From Natronomonas gomsonensis (lineage in GTDB: Archaea; Halobacteriota; Halobacteria; Halobacteriales; Haloarculaceae), in the NCBI RefSeq assembly GCF_013391635.1, contig NZ_JACAWU010000001.1, positions 806,001 through 870,000 on the forward strand: a stretch of DNA of 64,000 nt, given 5' to 3'. The translations under genes and the position numbers were made by a program. The notes below the pieces were generated by a model that was given only the letters and a program-made list of their open reading frames with translations, made no database searches and had not been told where the DNA came from. Within the stretch, counting starts at the first letter, position 1, and each line of letters starts with the position of its first letter. Shown in pieces: positions 24,872-34,037 of the stretch.

Positions 24872-26701
24872 ATGATTTCCCACGACGTAGTGGTCGTCGG
24901 CGGCGGCGGCGCCGGTCTCCGTGCGGCCATCGCGGCCCACGAGGCCGGCGCGGACGTCGCCATCGTCTCGAAGTTGCATCCGGTTCGGTCCCACACCGGC
25001 GCGGCGGAGGGCGGCATCAACGTCTCGCTACACGACGACGACTCCGACGAACTGCACGCCTACGACACGATGAAGGGGTCGGACTACCTCGGCGATGCTC
25101 CCGCTATCGAGACGCTGGCTCGCGACACTCCCGAGGAAGTCATCCAACTCGAACACTGGGGGATGACCTTCTCGCGGGACGACGACGGCGGCATCGCCCA
25201 GCGGTATCTCGCCGGCCACTCCGCGCCGCGGACGACCTACGCCGGCGCCGAGACGGGCCATCACCTCCTGCACACGATGTACGAGCAGGTCGTCAAACGC
25301 GGCATCGAAGTGTACGAGGAACGGTACGTCCTGGAGTTGGCCGTCAGTGGCGAGGCCGACTCCGAGGACCGGGCGTGTCACGGCGTCGTCGCCTACGACA
25401 TCAAATCCGGCGACATCGAAGGGTTTCACGCCCGAAACGGCGTCGTCCTCGCGACGGGCGGCCTCGGGCAGGTGTACAACCACACGACGAACGCCGTCGC
25501 CAACACCGGCGACGGCCCGGCGATGGCCTACCGCGCCGGCGTGCCGCTGGAGGACATGGAGTTCATCCAGTTCCACCCGACGACGCTCCCCTCGACGGGG
25601 GTGCTCATCTCCGAGGGCGTCCGCGGGGAGGGCGGCATCCTCTACAACAGCGAGGGCGAGCGGTTCATGTTCGAGTACGGCTACGCGAGCAACGCCGGCG
25701 AACTCGCCTCTCGCGACGTGGTTTCGCGGGCGGAACTCCTCGAAGTACAGGGCGGTCGCGGTATCGACGACGAGTACGTCCACCTCGATATGCGCCACCT
25801 CGGCGAGGAGCGCATCAACGACCGCCTCGAGAACATCGTCCACCTCGCGAAGGATTTCGAGGGCGTCGACCCCGTCGAAGAACCGATGCCGGTCAAGCCC
25901 GGCCAGCACTTCGCGATGGGCGGCATCGAAACCGACGAGAACGGCCAGACGTGTATCGGCGGCCTCTACGCCGCCGGCGAGTGCGCCTGCGTCTCCGTCC
26001 ACGGTTCGAACCGTCTCGGCGGCAACGCCCTCCCCGAACTCATCGTCTTCGGCGCGCGAGCGGGCCGCCACGCCGCCTCGGGTGACCGCCGGCCGGCGGA
26101 GATTCCCACTGGCGTCGGCGCCCGGACGGAAACCGGCACCGTCGACGCCGCGGTCTCGCTCGGCCAACCGGACGGTGCGAGCGTCGCGACCGACGGCAGC
26201 ACCGACGCTGCCGCAACCCCCGAAGCGGTCATCGAACGCGCCGTCTCGACCGCTCGCACTCGCGTCGAGGGGTTACTCGAACGCGACGGCACCAACCACG
26301 CCGAAATCCGGGCGGACCTACAGGACGCGATGGAGGAACACGTCAACGTCTTCCGGAACCGCGAGGGGCTTCTCGAGACGCTGGAGACGATTCGGGAGTG
26401 CCGAGAGCGCTACCGGAACGTCGCTGTCGCCGACCCCTCGCGGACGTTCAACACCGACCTCATCCACACCATCGAGACGCGCAACCTCATCGATGTGGCC
26501 GAAACCATCACCCTCGGCGCGCTCGTCCGCGAGGAGTTCCGCGGCGCCCACTGGCGGCAGGAACACCAGGCACGCGACGACGAGGCGTGGCTCAAACACA
26601 CGCTGATTGCCTGGAACGACGGCTCTCCCGAGTTGTACTTCAGCGACGTGCTGTTGGACGGCGACATTCAGACGTACGAACCGAAAGTGCGGAGTTACTG
26701 A
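24872..26701 (+). CDS. succinate dehydrogenase/fumarate reductase flavoprotein subunit paralogue
   Basis: A 609-residue SdhA/FrdA-type flavoprotein. It has VVVVGGGGAGLRAAIAA at the N-terminus, the histidyl-FAD motif RSHTGAAEGGIN, the active-site segment HPTTLPSTGVLISEGVRGEG, HGSNRLGGNALPELIVFGAR and a complete C-terminal capping domain. It is full length and plausibly active, but no iron-sulfur (SdhB) or membrane-anchor genes lie nearby, unlike the respiratory complex. Candidates are a soluble fumarate reductase-like or aspartate oxidase-like enzyme. It converges on the CoA-transferase gene with a 7-bp overlap. Confidence 0.85.
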   Translation: MISHDVVVVGGGGAGLRAAIAAHEAGADVAIVSKLHPVRSHTGAAEGGINVSLHDDDSDELHAYDTMKGSDYLGDAPAIETLARDTPEEVIQLEHWGMTFSRDDDGGIAQRYLAGHSAPRTTYAGAETGHHLLHTMYEQVVKRGIEVYEERYVLELAVSGEADSEDRACHGVVAYDIKSGDIEGFHARNGVVLATGGLGQVYNHTTNAVANTGDGPAMAYRAGVPLEDMEFIQFHPTTLPSTGVLISEGVRGEGGILYNSEGERFMFEYGYASNAGELASRDVVSRAELLEVQGGRGIDDEYVHLDMRHLGEERINDRLENIVHLAKDFEGVDPVEEPMPVKPGQHFAMGGIETDENGQTCIGGLYAAGECACVSVHGSNRLGGNALPELIVFGARAGRHAASGDRRPAEIPTGVGARTETGTVDAAVSLGQPDGASVATDGSTDAAATPEAVIERAVSTARTRVEGLLERDGTNHAEIRADLQDAMEEHVNVFRNREGLLETLETIRECRERYRNVAVADPSRTFNTDLIHTIETRNLIDVAETITLGALVREEFRGAHWRQEHQARDDEAWLKHTLIAWNDGSPELYFSDVLLDGDIQTYEPKVRSY

Positions 26702-28167
26702 ACGTCGAACCCGTCCGGCCACTCGACCGCCCGCTGGAGGTCGTGGGGGATGTGACCGCCCTGCTCTTTTGCGGCCTCGAAGTACTCCCACAGCGCCGGC
26801 TCGAACGAGGGGTGGGCGCAGTTCTCGATGATTTCCTCGGCGCGTTCGACCGGCGAGGTGCCCCGGAGGTCGGCGACGCCCTGTTCGGTGACGACGACGT
26901 CGAGGTCGTGTTCCGTGTGGTCGACGTGGAAGGCCATCGGAACGATGCGTGATATCTCGCCGCCCTTCAGCGTCGAGGGGAGCGCACACACCGACACGAG
27001 GGAGTTGCGGTTGAAGTCGCCCGACCCGCCGACGCCGTTGATGGCCTTCGACCCGCGGACGTGCGTGGAGTTGGCGTGACCGTAGATGTCGACCTCGATG
27101 GCGCTGTTGACGCCGACGACGCCGAACTGGTTGATGAGGCGAGCGTCGTTGGACACGTCGGTTGGCCGCAACACGATGTCTTCGGCGTAGCCCGAAACGT
27201 CCTCAAACAGTCGCTGTTGGCCCTCGTCGGTGAGCGCGAGCGTCGTCGCGCTGGCACACTCCAGTCGGCCCGCATCGAGCATGTCCAGCAGGCCGTCCTG
27301 AATCACCTCGCCGAAGTAAATCACGTCCCGGCCGGCGAAATCGAGGTCGATGAGTTCGCCCATCAACGCGTTCCCGAGGCTGCCGACGCCGAACTGGAGG
27401 TACAGTTCATCCTCGAAGACGGGCGTTCGCTCCATCTCCTCGGCGAGGAAGGACCCGAAGTTCCGGGCGATGGCCTTGTCGTCGTCGGTCGGGTCACGGA
27501 ACGTGTACGTCGAATCGGGTCGGTCGGTCTCGACGACGGCGAGGAGTTTCCCGGGGTCGAAACGGACCTTCGCGTCGCCGATGCGGCCGTCCGGCTCGGA
27601 CAGCGGAATCGGCTCGCGGTCCGGCGGCGCGTCGGGGCGGTACACGTCGTGGACTGCCTGCAGTTCGAGCGGTTGATTGTGGTTGACCTCGACGATGAGT
27701 TCGTCGGCGGCATCGACGAAGGCGGGGGTCTGACCGATGGATGTGGAGGGAATCAGCCAGTCCTCGCCGACGGCGACGGCTTCGACGATGGCCACGTCGG
27801 GGTCGACCAACCCTCCGTACTGCACCTCGTCGCCCAGCGAGGAGACGTTGCGGTCGCTGAAGGCGATTTCGTTGCTGTTGACCTTCTCGCGGGCCTCCGG
27901 CGTCGACTGATACGGGTACCGCCGGGCGATGGCGTCGGCCTCGACGAGGGCGGTGTCGATTTCCTCGCCGACGCTGCCGCCGCTGACGACCGTGAGTTCG
28001 AGGTCACGCCCCGAGTCGGCCAGCGCCAGCGGCAGGGCTTTCGGGTAGCCGACGCTCCCGAACCCGCTGACGAGGACGACCGCGTCGTCGGAAACGAGGT
28101 CGACCGCGTCGTCGGCCTCGGCCATCGGCAACTCGCCCGCGTAGCGCTCGGTGACGCGGTCGCTCAT
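26695..28167 (-). CDS. acetyl-CoA hydrolase/transferase family CoA-transferase
   Basis: A 490-residue enzyme of the Cat1/ScpC/AarC type, which exchanges CoA between acetyl- or succinyl-CoA and another acid through a glutamyl-CoA intermediate. Typical segments are VLVSGFGSVGYPKALPLAL, GVGSLGNALMGELIDLD, FGEVIQDGLLDML, the glycine-rich NGVGGSGDFNRNS and the C-terminal VVTEQGVADLRG. The ATG at 28167 overlaps the MaoC stop (ATGA), so it is translationally coupled as the last gene of the ALDH - TPP enzyme - MaoC - CoA-transferase operon. Confidence 0.88.
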   Translation of the reverse strand: MSDRVTERYAGELPMAEADDAVDLVSDDAVVLVSGFGSVGYPKALPLALADSGRDLELTVVSGGSVGEEIDTALVEADAIARRYPYQSTPEAREKVNSNEIAFSDRNVSSLGDEVQYGGLVDPDVAIVEAVAVGEDWLIPSTSIGQTPAFVDAADELIVEVNHNQPLELQAVHDVYRPDAPPDREPIPLSEPDGRIGDAKVRFDPGKLLAVVETDRPDSTYTFRDPTDDDKAIARNFGSFLAEEMERTPVFEDELYLQFGVGSLGNALMGELIDLDFAGRDVIYFGEVIQDGLLDMLDAGRLECASATTLALTDEGQQRLFEDVSGYAEDIVLRPTDVSNDARLINQFGVVGVNSAIEVDIYGHANSTHVRGSKAINGVGGSGDFNRNSLVSVCALPSTLKGGEISRIVPMAFHVDHTEHDLDVVVTEQGVADLRGTSPVERAEEIIENCAHPSFEPALWEYFEAAKEQGGHIPHDLQRAVEWPDGFDVQ

Positions 28168-28721
28168 TCTAGGTCCTCCGGTTGGGTGCCGATGCCCTCG
28201 GGCCAGCCGGTCGGTTGGGCTGCCGTCGGTTGGGCGTGTTCGCGTTTTAGCACCATCGGCGTTCGCTCCAAGGACAACACCAACTCGTCGTCCTGATTGT
28301 ACGCTCGGAGTTCGGTCGTGACGATACCGACGTGGTCCCGCGAACTGCTCTCGCGTTTCTCCGTCACTTCGCTTTCGACGAAGATGGTGTCGCCGTGGAA
28401 GACGGGGCCGTGGTGGCGCACCTCGTCGTATCCGAGGTTGGCGGTGGCGTTCGCGCTCACGTCGATGACGCTCATGCCGACCGCCAAGGCGATGACGAAC
28501 GTGCCGTTGACGAGGCGTTCGCCGAACTCCGTCTCGGCGGCGTAGGCCTCGTTGAAGTGCATCGGATTGGTGTTCATCGTCACGTTCGTGAACCACACGT
28601 CGTCGGTCTCGGTGACCGTCCGTCCGTAGGGGTGCTTGTAGATGTCGCCGACCGAGAAGTCCTCGTAGTAGCGCCCTTCCCAGCCCTGTACCAGTCGTCG
28701 TTGGGTGTCTTGTTCAGCCAT
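28164..28721 (-). CDS. MaoC-family (R)-enoyl-CoA hydratase-like protein
   Basis: A 185-residue single hotdog protein with the hydratase-2 motif region NPMHFNEAYAAETEFGERLVNG, where an Asp is usual and Asn is seen at one catalytic position (the Asp/His pair is N-P-M-H here). It resembles the short MaoC proteins tied to itaconyl-CoA or mesaconyl-CoA hydration but is much shorter than double-domain mesaconyl-CoA hydratase. A role in hydrating a 2-enoyl-CoA made by the coupled CoA-transferase is likely. Confidence 0.82.
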   Translation of the reverse strand: MAEQDTQRRLVQGWEGRYYEDFSVGDIYKHPYGRTVTETDDVWFTNVTMNTNPMHFNEAYAAETEFGERLVNGTFVIALAVGMSVIDVSANATANLGYDEVRHHGPVFHGDTIFVESEVTEKRESSSRDHVGIVTTELRAYNQDDELVLSLERTPMVLKREHAQPTAAQPTGWPEGIGTQPEDLE

Positions 28722-28827
28722 GGGTTGTCGTGTGCGTCTCCGTCGCCGCGTGCCGCGTCGCGGTCGTCGCGTGTTCCGTCACGGTTGTCGGTGTGTGTTT
28801 CCGTCGAACCGTAAATAAACGTGCGGG

Positions 28828-30468
28828 TCAGTACGGCGGGAATCCCGGCCGGGAGACCTCGGGAATCGTCCGTGCGTCGAGGACGAGCGGCACCTCGGGG
28901 TCGGAGTCGAGGAACTCCTCGACGACGTCGAGGTCCTCCGGCGAGCGAACGACCGCACCCTCGGCGCCGAACCCTTCGGCGACTTTCACGAAGTCGGCGC
29001 TGTCGTACGTACTCGCGGTCTCCCGCTCGTAAATCATGTTCTGGCGGTGTCGGATGATGCCGTAACTCCGGTCGTTGAGTATCGCGACGATGACCGGCAG
29101 ACCGAGTCGGACACCGGTCTCTATCTCCTGTATCACTTGCAGCAGCGCGCCGTCGCCGGTGTAACAGACGACCGTCTTCTCGGGGGCGGTCGCCTGTGCG
29201 CCCAGAGCGGCCGGCAGGGAGTAGCCCATCGTCCCGAAGTTGCCGTTGACGAGCATCGTTCCGTCCTCGCCGATGTCGTGGAAGACCGCGGGGAATCCGG
29301 TGTTGTTGCCCGAATCGACGGTTACGATGGCGTCGTCGGGGACGCGTTTCGAGAGTTCGACGGTGAACTCGCCGGGGTCGATTTCGTCGGGTCGCTGCTC
29401 GAAGCCGTCGGCCCACGGGAACGGCGCCTCGGCGATGGTCTCCTCGACCGCTGCCGCGCGGTCGGGGTTCGCCTCGATTCGGTCGGTCAGCGCCTCGACG
29501 GCACGGCGAGCGTCGGCAACCATGCCGACGGTCGGGATTTGGTGTGTGGCTATCGACTCCTCGTCGATGTCGATTTGAATCACGTCGGCGTCGGCGTACA
29601 ACTCGCCGTAGCGGGTCGTCTTCCCGGAGAGTCGTGCGCCGACGATGACCGCCACGTCGGCGTCCCACAGCAGTTCGTCGTTGGCCGGCGACATGAACGT
29701 CCCCGAGATGCCCGACACGAAGGGGTGAGACTCCGACAGGACGCCGCGGCCGAAGTACGTCGTCGCGATTGGCGCGCCGATTTTCTCGGCGAACTCCGCC
29801 AGCGCGTCGCCGGCGTTCGAGCGCATCGCGCCGCCACCGGCCAACACGACGGGGTGGTCGGCGTCGGCGAGCAGGTCGACGGCCTCGTCCAGTCGGTTCT
29901 CGTCGGGCGCGATACGCTGGCGTGGCCGGGGCACCGGCGTGTACTCGGTTTCGGGGGCGGGCGCTTCCTGTACGTCGGTCGGCACCTCGACGATGACGGG
30001 CCCGCTTCGGGTTCGCGCGCGGTCGAACGCTCGCGAGAGCACTTCAGGAATCGTCTCGGCGGTCTCGATGCGCGTCTGATACGTCGAAATCGGCTTCGAG
30101 AACGCGGGGTGGTCGAGATACTGCAGGGAGGTCTCCCGGCCGGCGATACCGGTGTCGCCCACGAGGACGACGATGGGCACGTTGTCGCGGTCGGCGGCGG
30201 CGATGCCCGTCGCGCCGTTCGTGAGGCCGGGGCCGTGCGTGAGCGTACACACCGCGACGCCGTGACGGGTTCGGGCGTGGCCGTCGGCCATCGAGACGGC
30301 GGCCTGCTCGTGGCGGGCCTGCTTGAACGTGAGGTCGCTCTCGTTGAGGCTGTCGATGAGGTGGGCGTTACCCTCGCCGATGATGCCGAACACCGAGTCG
30401 ACGCCCTCCGCCGAAACGGCGTCGAGGACGTAGCTACTGCCGGTGGCTTCCGGGCCGGATTCTACCAT
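28828..30468 (-). CDS. thiamine diphosphate-dependent 2-oxo acid decarboxylase/acetolactate synthase-like enzyme
   Basis: A 546-residue ThDP enzyme with the three usual domains. The catalytic Glu is in QARHEQAAVSMADGHAR (near residue 52); the cofactor motif GDGALLQVIQEIETG...AILND is near residue 440. The family covers acetolactate synthase, benzoylformate and oxalyl-CoA decarboxylases and sulfoacetaldehyde acetyltransferase. No regulatory small subunit gene is adjacent, which argues against biosynthetic acetolactate synthase. Placed directly after an aldehyde dehydrogenase gene, decarboxylation of a 2-oxo acid to an aldehyde is the simplest reading. Confidence 0.85.
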   Translation of the reverse strand: MVESGPEATGSSYVLDAVSAEGVDSVFGIIGEGNAHLIDSLNESDLTFKQARHEQAAVSMADGHARTRHGVAVCTLTHGPGLTNGATGIAAADRDNVPIVVLVGDTGIAGRETSLQYLDHPAFSKPISTYQTRIETAETIPEVLSRAFDRARTRSGPVIVEVPTDVQEAPAPETEYTPVPRPRQRIAPDENRLDEAVDLLADADHPVVLAGGGAMRSNAGDALAEFAEKIGAPIATTYFGRGVLSESHPFVSGISGTFMSPANDELLWDADVAVIVGARLSGKTTRYGELYADADVIQIDIDEESIATHQIPTVGMVADARRAVEALTDRIEANPDRAAAVEETIAEAPFPWADGFEQRPDEIDPGEFTVELSKRVPDDAIVTVDSGNNTGFPAVFHDIGEDGTMLVNGNFGTMGYSLPAALGAQATAPEKTVVCYTGDGALLQVIQEIETGVRLGLPVIVAILNDRSYGIIRHRQNMIYERETASTYDSADFVKVAEGFGAEGAVVRSPEDLDVVEEFLDSDPEVPLVLDARTIPEVSRPGFPPY

Positions 30469-30510
30469 ACCTCCCCCGAAGTGACGTGTCCCCGTTATCG
30501 TTTCGGTCGG

Positions 30511-32004
30511 TTAGCCGAGTTTGAACGGGTCGTCGACGGAGCCGGATTCGTCGACCCAGACGGTCTTCGTCCGGCGGTACTCCTCGATGCCCTCTTTGCC
30601 GTTCTCCCGACCGAGACCGCTGTCCTTGTAGCCGCCGAAGGGTGCGTTGTACGACAGCGTCCGGTACTCGTTTATCCAGACCGTGCCGGCCTCGACTCGG
30701 TTGGCAAAGCGGCGGGCCTGCCGCATGTCCTCGGTCCAGACGCCGGCCGCCAGTCCGAAGTCGGTGTCGTTTGCGAGTTCGATGACCTCCGCCTCCTCGG
30801 AGAAGGTGATGACGCTGGCGACGGGGCCGAAGATCTCCTCGCGAGCGACGGTCATCTCGTTGTCCACGTCGGTCAGAATCGTCGGCTGGAGGAAGCACTC
30901 ACCCGGCAAGTCATCGGGCTGCTCGCCGCCGAAGGCCAGCGTCGCACCCTCTTCGACGCCGGTCTCGATGTAGGACACGTCGGTCTCCCACTGGTCGCGG
31001 AAGGCGACCGGTCCCATCTCCGTTTCCGGGTCCAGCGGATCGCCCAACTCGATGGCTTCGGCCCGACTCGTGAAGCGGTCGACGAACTCGTCGTGAACGT
31101 CCTCGTGGACGAACACGCGCGAGCCGGCGAGACAGGTCTGGCCCGTCGCCGCGAAGATGCCCTTGATGACGCCGTTGATGGCGTTGTCGAGGTCCGCGCT
31201 CGGGAAGACGACGTTGGGGCTCTTCCCGCCCAACTCCAGTGAGGCGGGAATCAGCGCCTCGCCGGCGGCCTTGCCGATGTGTCGGCCGACGCCGGTGGAG
31301 CCGGTGAAGGCGAGTTTGTCCACGTCGTCGTGGGTGATGAGCGCCTCGCCGGCCGTCGACCCGCCGCCGGTGACGACGTTGTAGACGCCCGCCGGCAGGC
31401 CGGCCTCCTCGTGGAGCAACTCCGCGAACCGCAGCGCGCTCACCGGCGTGTAGGAACTCGGCTTGTGGACGAAGGTACAGCCGGCGGCGAGCGCCGGCGC
31501 GAGTTTGAACACGGTCAACAGCAGCGGGGAGTTCCACGGCGTTATCGCGCCGACGACGCCGCGTGGCTCCTCGCGGACGTAGGTGAACATCTCCCCGCCT
31601 TTGCTCTCGACGGGAATCGTCCGCCCCTCGTGGGTTCGACACTGGCTGGCGTAGTAGCGGAACCACTCGCCGAGGCCGCCCATCTGGGAACTCATCTCCC
31701 GAATCAGTTTACCGTTCTGTCGGGTCTCAAGTTCCGCGAGTTCCTCGGCGTGGTCGTCGATGGTGTCGGCGATGTCGTGGAGTATCGACGCCCGCTCGCT
31801 CGGCAACAACCCTCGCCACTCGTCGGATTCGAAGGCCGACCGCGCCGAGGTGACCGCCCGGTCGATGTCGGCGTCGGTGCCGTCCGGAACCGTCGCCCAC
31901 ACCGACCCGTCGTAGGGAAACGACACCTCGATGCGCTCGTCGCTCTCGGAGGCCGTGTACTCGCCGTCGATGAACTGTTCGTACTCTGTGGGTTGGTCTG
32001 CCAT
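30511..32004 (-). CDS. NAD(P)-dependent aldehyde dehydrogenase
   Basis: A 497-residue ALDH-superfamily enzyme. It shows TPWNSPLLLTVFKLAPALAAG, the cofactor-binding FTGSTGVGRHIG, catalytic Glu in LELGGKSPNVVFP and the nucleophilic Cys in TGQTCLAGSRVFVHED. It converts an aldehyde to the carboxylate. It heads the minus-strand operon, 42 bp ahead of the ThDP enzyme, and diverges from the RraA-type gene across a promoter region that carries CCGTTCCG repeats. Confidence 0.92.
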   Translation of the reverse strand: MADQPTEYEQFIDGEYTASESDERIEVSFPYDGSVWATVPDGTDADIDRAVTSARSAFESDEWRGLLPSERASILHDIADTIDDHAEELAELETRQNGKLIREMSSQMGGLGEWFRYYASQCRTHEGRTIPVESKGGEMFTYVREEPRGVVGAITPWNSPLLLTVFKLAPALAAGCTFVHKPSSYTPVSALRFAELLHEEAGLPAGVYNVVTGGGSTAGEALITHDDVDKLAFTGSTGVGRHIGKAAGEALIPASLELGGKSPNVVFPSADLDNAINGVIKGIFAATGQTCLAGSRVFVHEDVHDEFVDRFTSRAEAIELGDPLDPETEMGPVAFRDQWETDVSYIETGVEEGATLAFGGEQPDDLPGECFLQPTILTDVDNEMTVAREEIFGPVASVITFSEEAEVIELANDTDFGLAAGVWTEDMRQARRFANRVEAGTVWINEYRTLSYNAPFGGYKDSGLGRENGKEGIEEYRRTKTVWVDESGSVDDPFKLG

Positions 32005-32009
32005 ACCGT

Positions 32010-32065
32010 CCGTTCCGGTCGAGCGATGATAGGTGTTTTCACCGTTCCGTCATCGGTCGGAACGG
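32010..32065. promoter_or_regulatory. repeated CCGTTCCG operator in a divergent promoter
   Basis: CCGTTCCG occurs at 32010-32017 and 32042-32049 and, inverted (CGGAACGG), at 32058-32065. The last two form a perfect 8-bp dyad with an 8-bp spacer; the first abuts the ALDH start side. Three copies within 56 bp between divergent genes suggest shared control by one regulator. Confidence 0.6.
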
Positions 32066-32081
32066 CCACGCGACGAGGGAT

Positions 32082-32091
32082 ACCTATAAGC
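32082..32091 (+). promoter_or_regulatory. TATA box of the RraA-type gene
   Basis: ACCTATAAGC is centred about 28 bp upstream of the ATG at 32115, predicting a leaderless mRNA. Confidence 0.6.
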
Positions 32092-32114
32092 CGCCGCACG
32101 CAACAGACGAGTAC

Positions 32115-32753
32115 ATGGCATCGAGTATCACGGACGTGTACAGCATGTTCGACACCAGCATCGTCTCCGACGCTTTGGACAAACACGACATCGACGGCGT
32201 CATCACCGGCCTGCCGCCGGCGGCGCCCGACCAGACGACGGTCGGCCGCGCCCACACGATGCGCTTCGAGTTGGTCGACGACCCCGGCGAGCGGACGAAC
32301 TTTCCCTACGCGATGTTGAACGAACTCCGCGAGGACCGCGTCCTCGTCATCGACGGCGTCGGCCCCGACATCTCCTGTTGGGGTGGCAACGCCTCCCGAC
32401 TGGCCGAGAACGCCGGCGTCGCCGGCATGGTCATCGACGGTGGCTACCGCGACATCCCGGAGATTCGTGAGGGGTCGTTCCCGGTGTTCGCCCGCCAGCC
32501 GACGCCGAAATCCGGCCAGCGTCGCCTCACCGTCGAGGCAGTCGGCGAACCGCTGGATATCGACGGCGTGACGGTGAACCCCGACGACCTCATCGTCGCC
32601 GACGCGACGGGCGTCGTCGTCGTCCCCGCCGAACAGGCCGCCGAGGTCGCCGAAACCGCCGAGGCGACGCTCCGCGAGGAGCTACTCGTCGAGCGAAAAA
32701 TCGAAACCGGGGCGACGGTCGCCGACCTCCAGGGCGACGACCACGAGTTCTAG
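32115..32753 (+). CDS. RraA-family aldolase (4-hydroxy-4-methyl-2-oxoglutarate/4-carboxy-4-hydroxy-2-oxoadipate aldolase type)
   Basis: A 212-residue RraA-fold protein. The divalent-metal/pyruvate site motif is present (ISCWGGNASRLAENAGVAG; GGYRD with Arg112-Asp113). Catalytic members cleave 4-hydroxy-2-oxo acids to pyruvate and a second oxo acid and also decarboxylate oxaloacetate; true RraA is an RNase E inhibitor and not expected here. It diverges from the ALDH operon and overlaps the convergent class III CoA-transferase by 4 bp at a CTAG. Confidence 0.85.
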   Translation: MASSITDVYSMFDTSIVSDALDKHDIDGVITGLPPAAPDQTTVGRAHTMRFELVDDPGERTNFPYAMLNELREDRVLVIDGVGPDISCWGGNASRLAENAGVAGMVIDGGYRDIPEIREGSFPVFARQPTPKSGQRRLTVEAVGEPLDIDGVTVNPDDLIVADATGVVVVPAEQAAEVAETAEATLREELLVERKIETGATVADLQGDDHEF

Positions 32754-33937
32754 AAGACGCCCTTCTCTTTCAGTTCCTCGTACTCCGCCTCGGAGTAGCC
32801 GAGGCGCTCACACATCACCTTCCGGGTGTCTCGCCCCTTCGTCGGCGACGGTTCGATGTCGGGGAGCTCCGACCCCGAGAACCGAATCGGGATGCCGGGC
32901 ACCGATATCTCGCCGTAGTCGGGGTGGTCGATTTCGTTTATCATCTGTCGCTCCTTGAGGTGGGGGTCGTCGGCGACCTCGTCGAGTTCCTTGACCGGGC
33001 CGCAGGGGACGCCGGCGTCGAGCAGGATTTCCTCGATGTCGTCGCGCTTGCGCTCGATGGTCCACTGCTCGACCAGTTCGTCGACTTCGTCGAGGTGGTT
33101 CGACCGTTTGACGTTGCTCTCGAATCGAGGGTCGTCCTTCAAATCCTCCCGGCCGATGACCTCCAGAAGCGAGTGCCAGTGCTGGTCGGTGACGCCGAAG
33201 ATGGCGATGTAGCCGTCGGCGGTCTCGTAGACGTTGTAGGGGCTTTGGGCGAGCCCGCTGTGGCGGTTGCCGGTCCGCGGCGGCACGTCGTCGTCGTTGA
33301 AGTGCGCCGCCATCGGCGACATCAGCGTCGGGAACACCGAATCGTGCATGCTCACCTCGACGAACTGGCCCTCGCCGGTCAACTCCCGTTCGTACAGCGC
33401 GCCGAGGATGCCAGCAAGCAGGTGGATGCCGCCCATGAAGTCGCCGACGGCGATGCCGGCTTTCGTCGGCGGCCCGTCCGGAAAGCCCGTCACGTCCATC
33501 ACGCCGCTGATGGCCTGAATCGTGAGGTCCATCGCGGGGTACTCGTTGTAGGGGCCCTCCTCGCCGAAGCCGCTGCTGTGGGCGTAGATGAGTTCCGGGT
33601 TTATCTCCGAGAGTTCCTCGTAGCCGAGGCCGAGGCGCTCCATCGCTCCGACCGAGAAGTTCTCGACGAGGATGTCGGCGTCCTCGATCAACTCCTCGAA
33701 GATTTCCTTTCCCTCCTCGGTCTTGAGGTTGAGTGTCATTCCCTCCTTGTTGGAGTTGAGCATCACGAACTCCGGGGCCTCGCCGTCGTCGACGCGGGCC
33801 CGAAGCGGTTCGCCGTGTGGCGGTTCGATCTTCGTGACGTCCGCACCCATATAGGAAAGCAACAGAGAGCAGTAGGGGCCGTTGTATATCTGCCCGAGGT
33901 CGACTACGTCGATGCCGTCCAGTAACTGGTCGCTCAT
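32750..33937 (-). CDS. class III (CaiB/BaiF) CoA-transferase
   Basis: A 395-residue family III CoA-transferase, a second one in the window and clearly diverged from the first. The N-terminal motif is VVDLGQIYNGPYCSLLLSYM, and the catalytic Asp is in NEYPAMDLTIQAISG. The start is the ATG at 33937, with a TATA-like CTTAATAG about 25 bp upstream; the longer frame is antisense to the next gene. It probably activates a dicarboxylate or hydroxy acid with succinyl- or acetyl-CoA as donor (inference). It diverges from the UGSC-associated gene at 34038. Confidence 0.9.
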   Translation of the reverse strand: MSDQLLDGIDVVDLGQIYNGPYCSLLLSYMGADVTKIEPPHGEPLRARVDDGEAPEFVMLNSNKEGMTLNLKTEEGKEIFEELIEDADILVENFSVGAMERLGLGYEELSEINPELIYAHSSGFGEEGPYNEYPAMDLTIQAISGVMDVTGFPDGPPTKAGIAVGDFMGGIHLLAGILGALYERELTGEGQFVEVSMHDSVFPTLMSPMAAHFNDDDVPPRTGNRHSGLAQSPYNVYETADGYIAIFGVTDQHWHSLLEVIGREDLKDDPRFESNVKRSNHLDEVDELVEQWTIERKRDDIEEILLDAGVPCGPVKELDEVADDPHLKERQMINEIDHPDYGEISVPGIPIRFSGSELPDIEPSPTKGRDTRKVMCERLGYSEAEYEELKEKGVF

Positions 33938-34037
33938 ACCTTCGAAGGGGGTAGTGAATCTATTAAGCTTTTGCCGTGGCTTCGCTCGCCGAGGGAGTGG
34001 CGGAACAGGTATGGGCCGTCGGGTGCACGGTGTGTGT

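Noticed and set aside
26695-28721. The haloarchaeal methylaspartate cycle
   Set aside because: No glutamate mutase or methylaspartate ammonia-lyase genes are present, and the MaoC protein is too short for the usual mesaconyl-CoA hydratase.
29047-31242. A 731-codon plus-strand open frame over the ThDP enzyme and ALDH genes
   Set aside because: It is antisense shadow of two well-defined enzymes.
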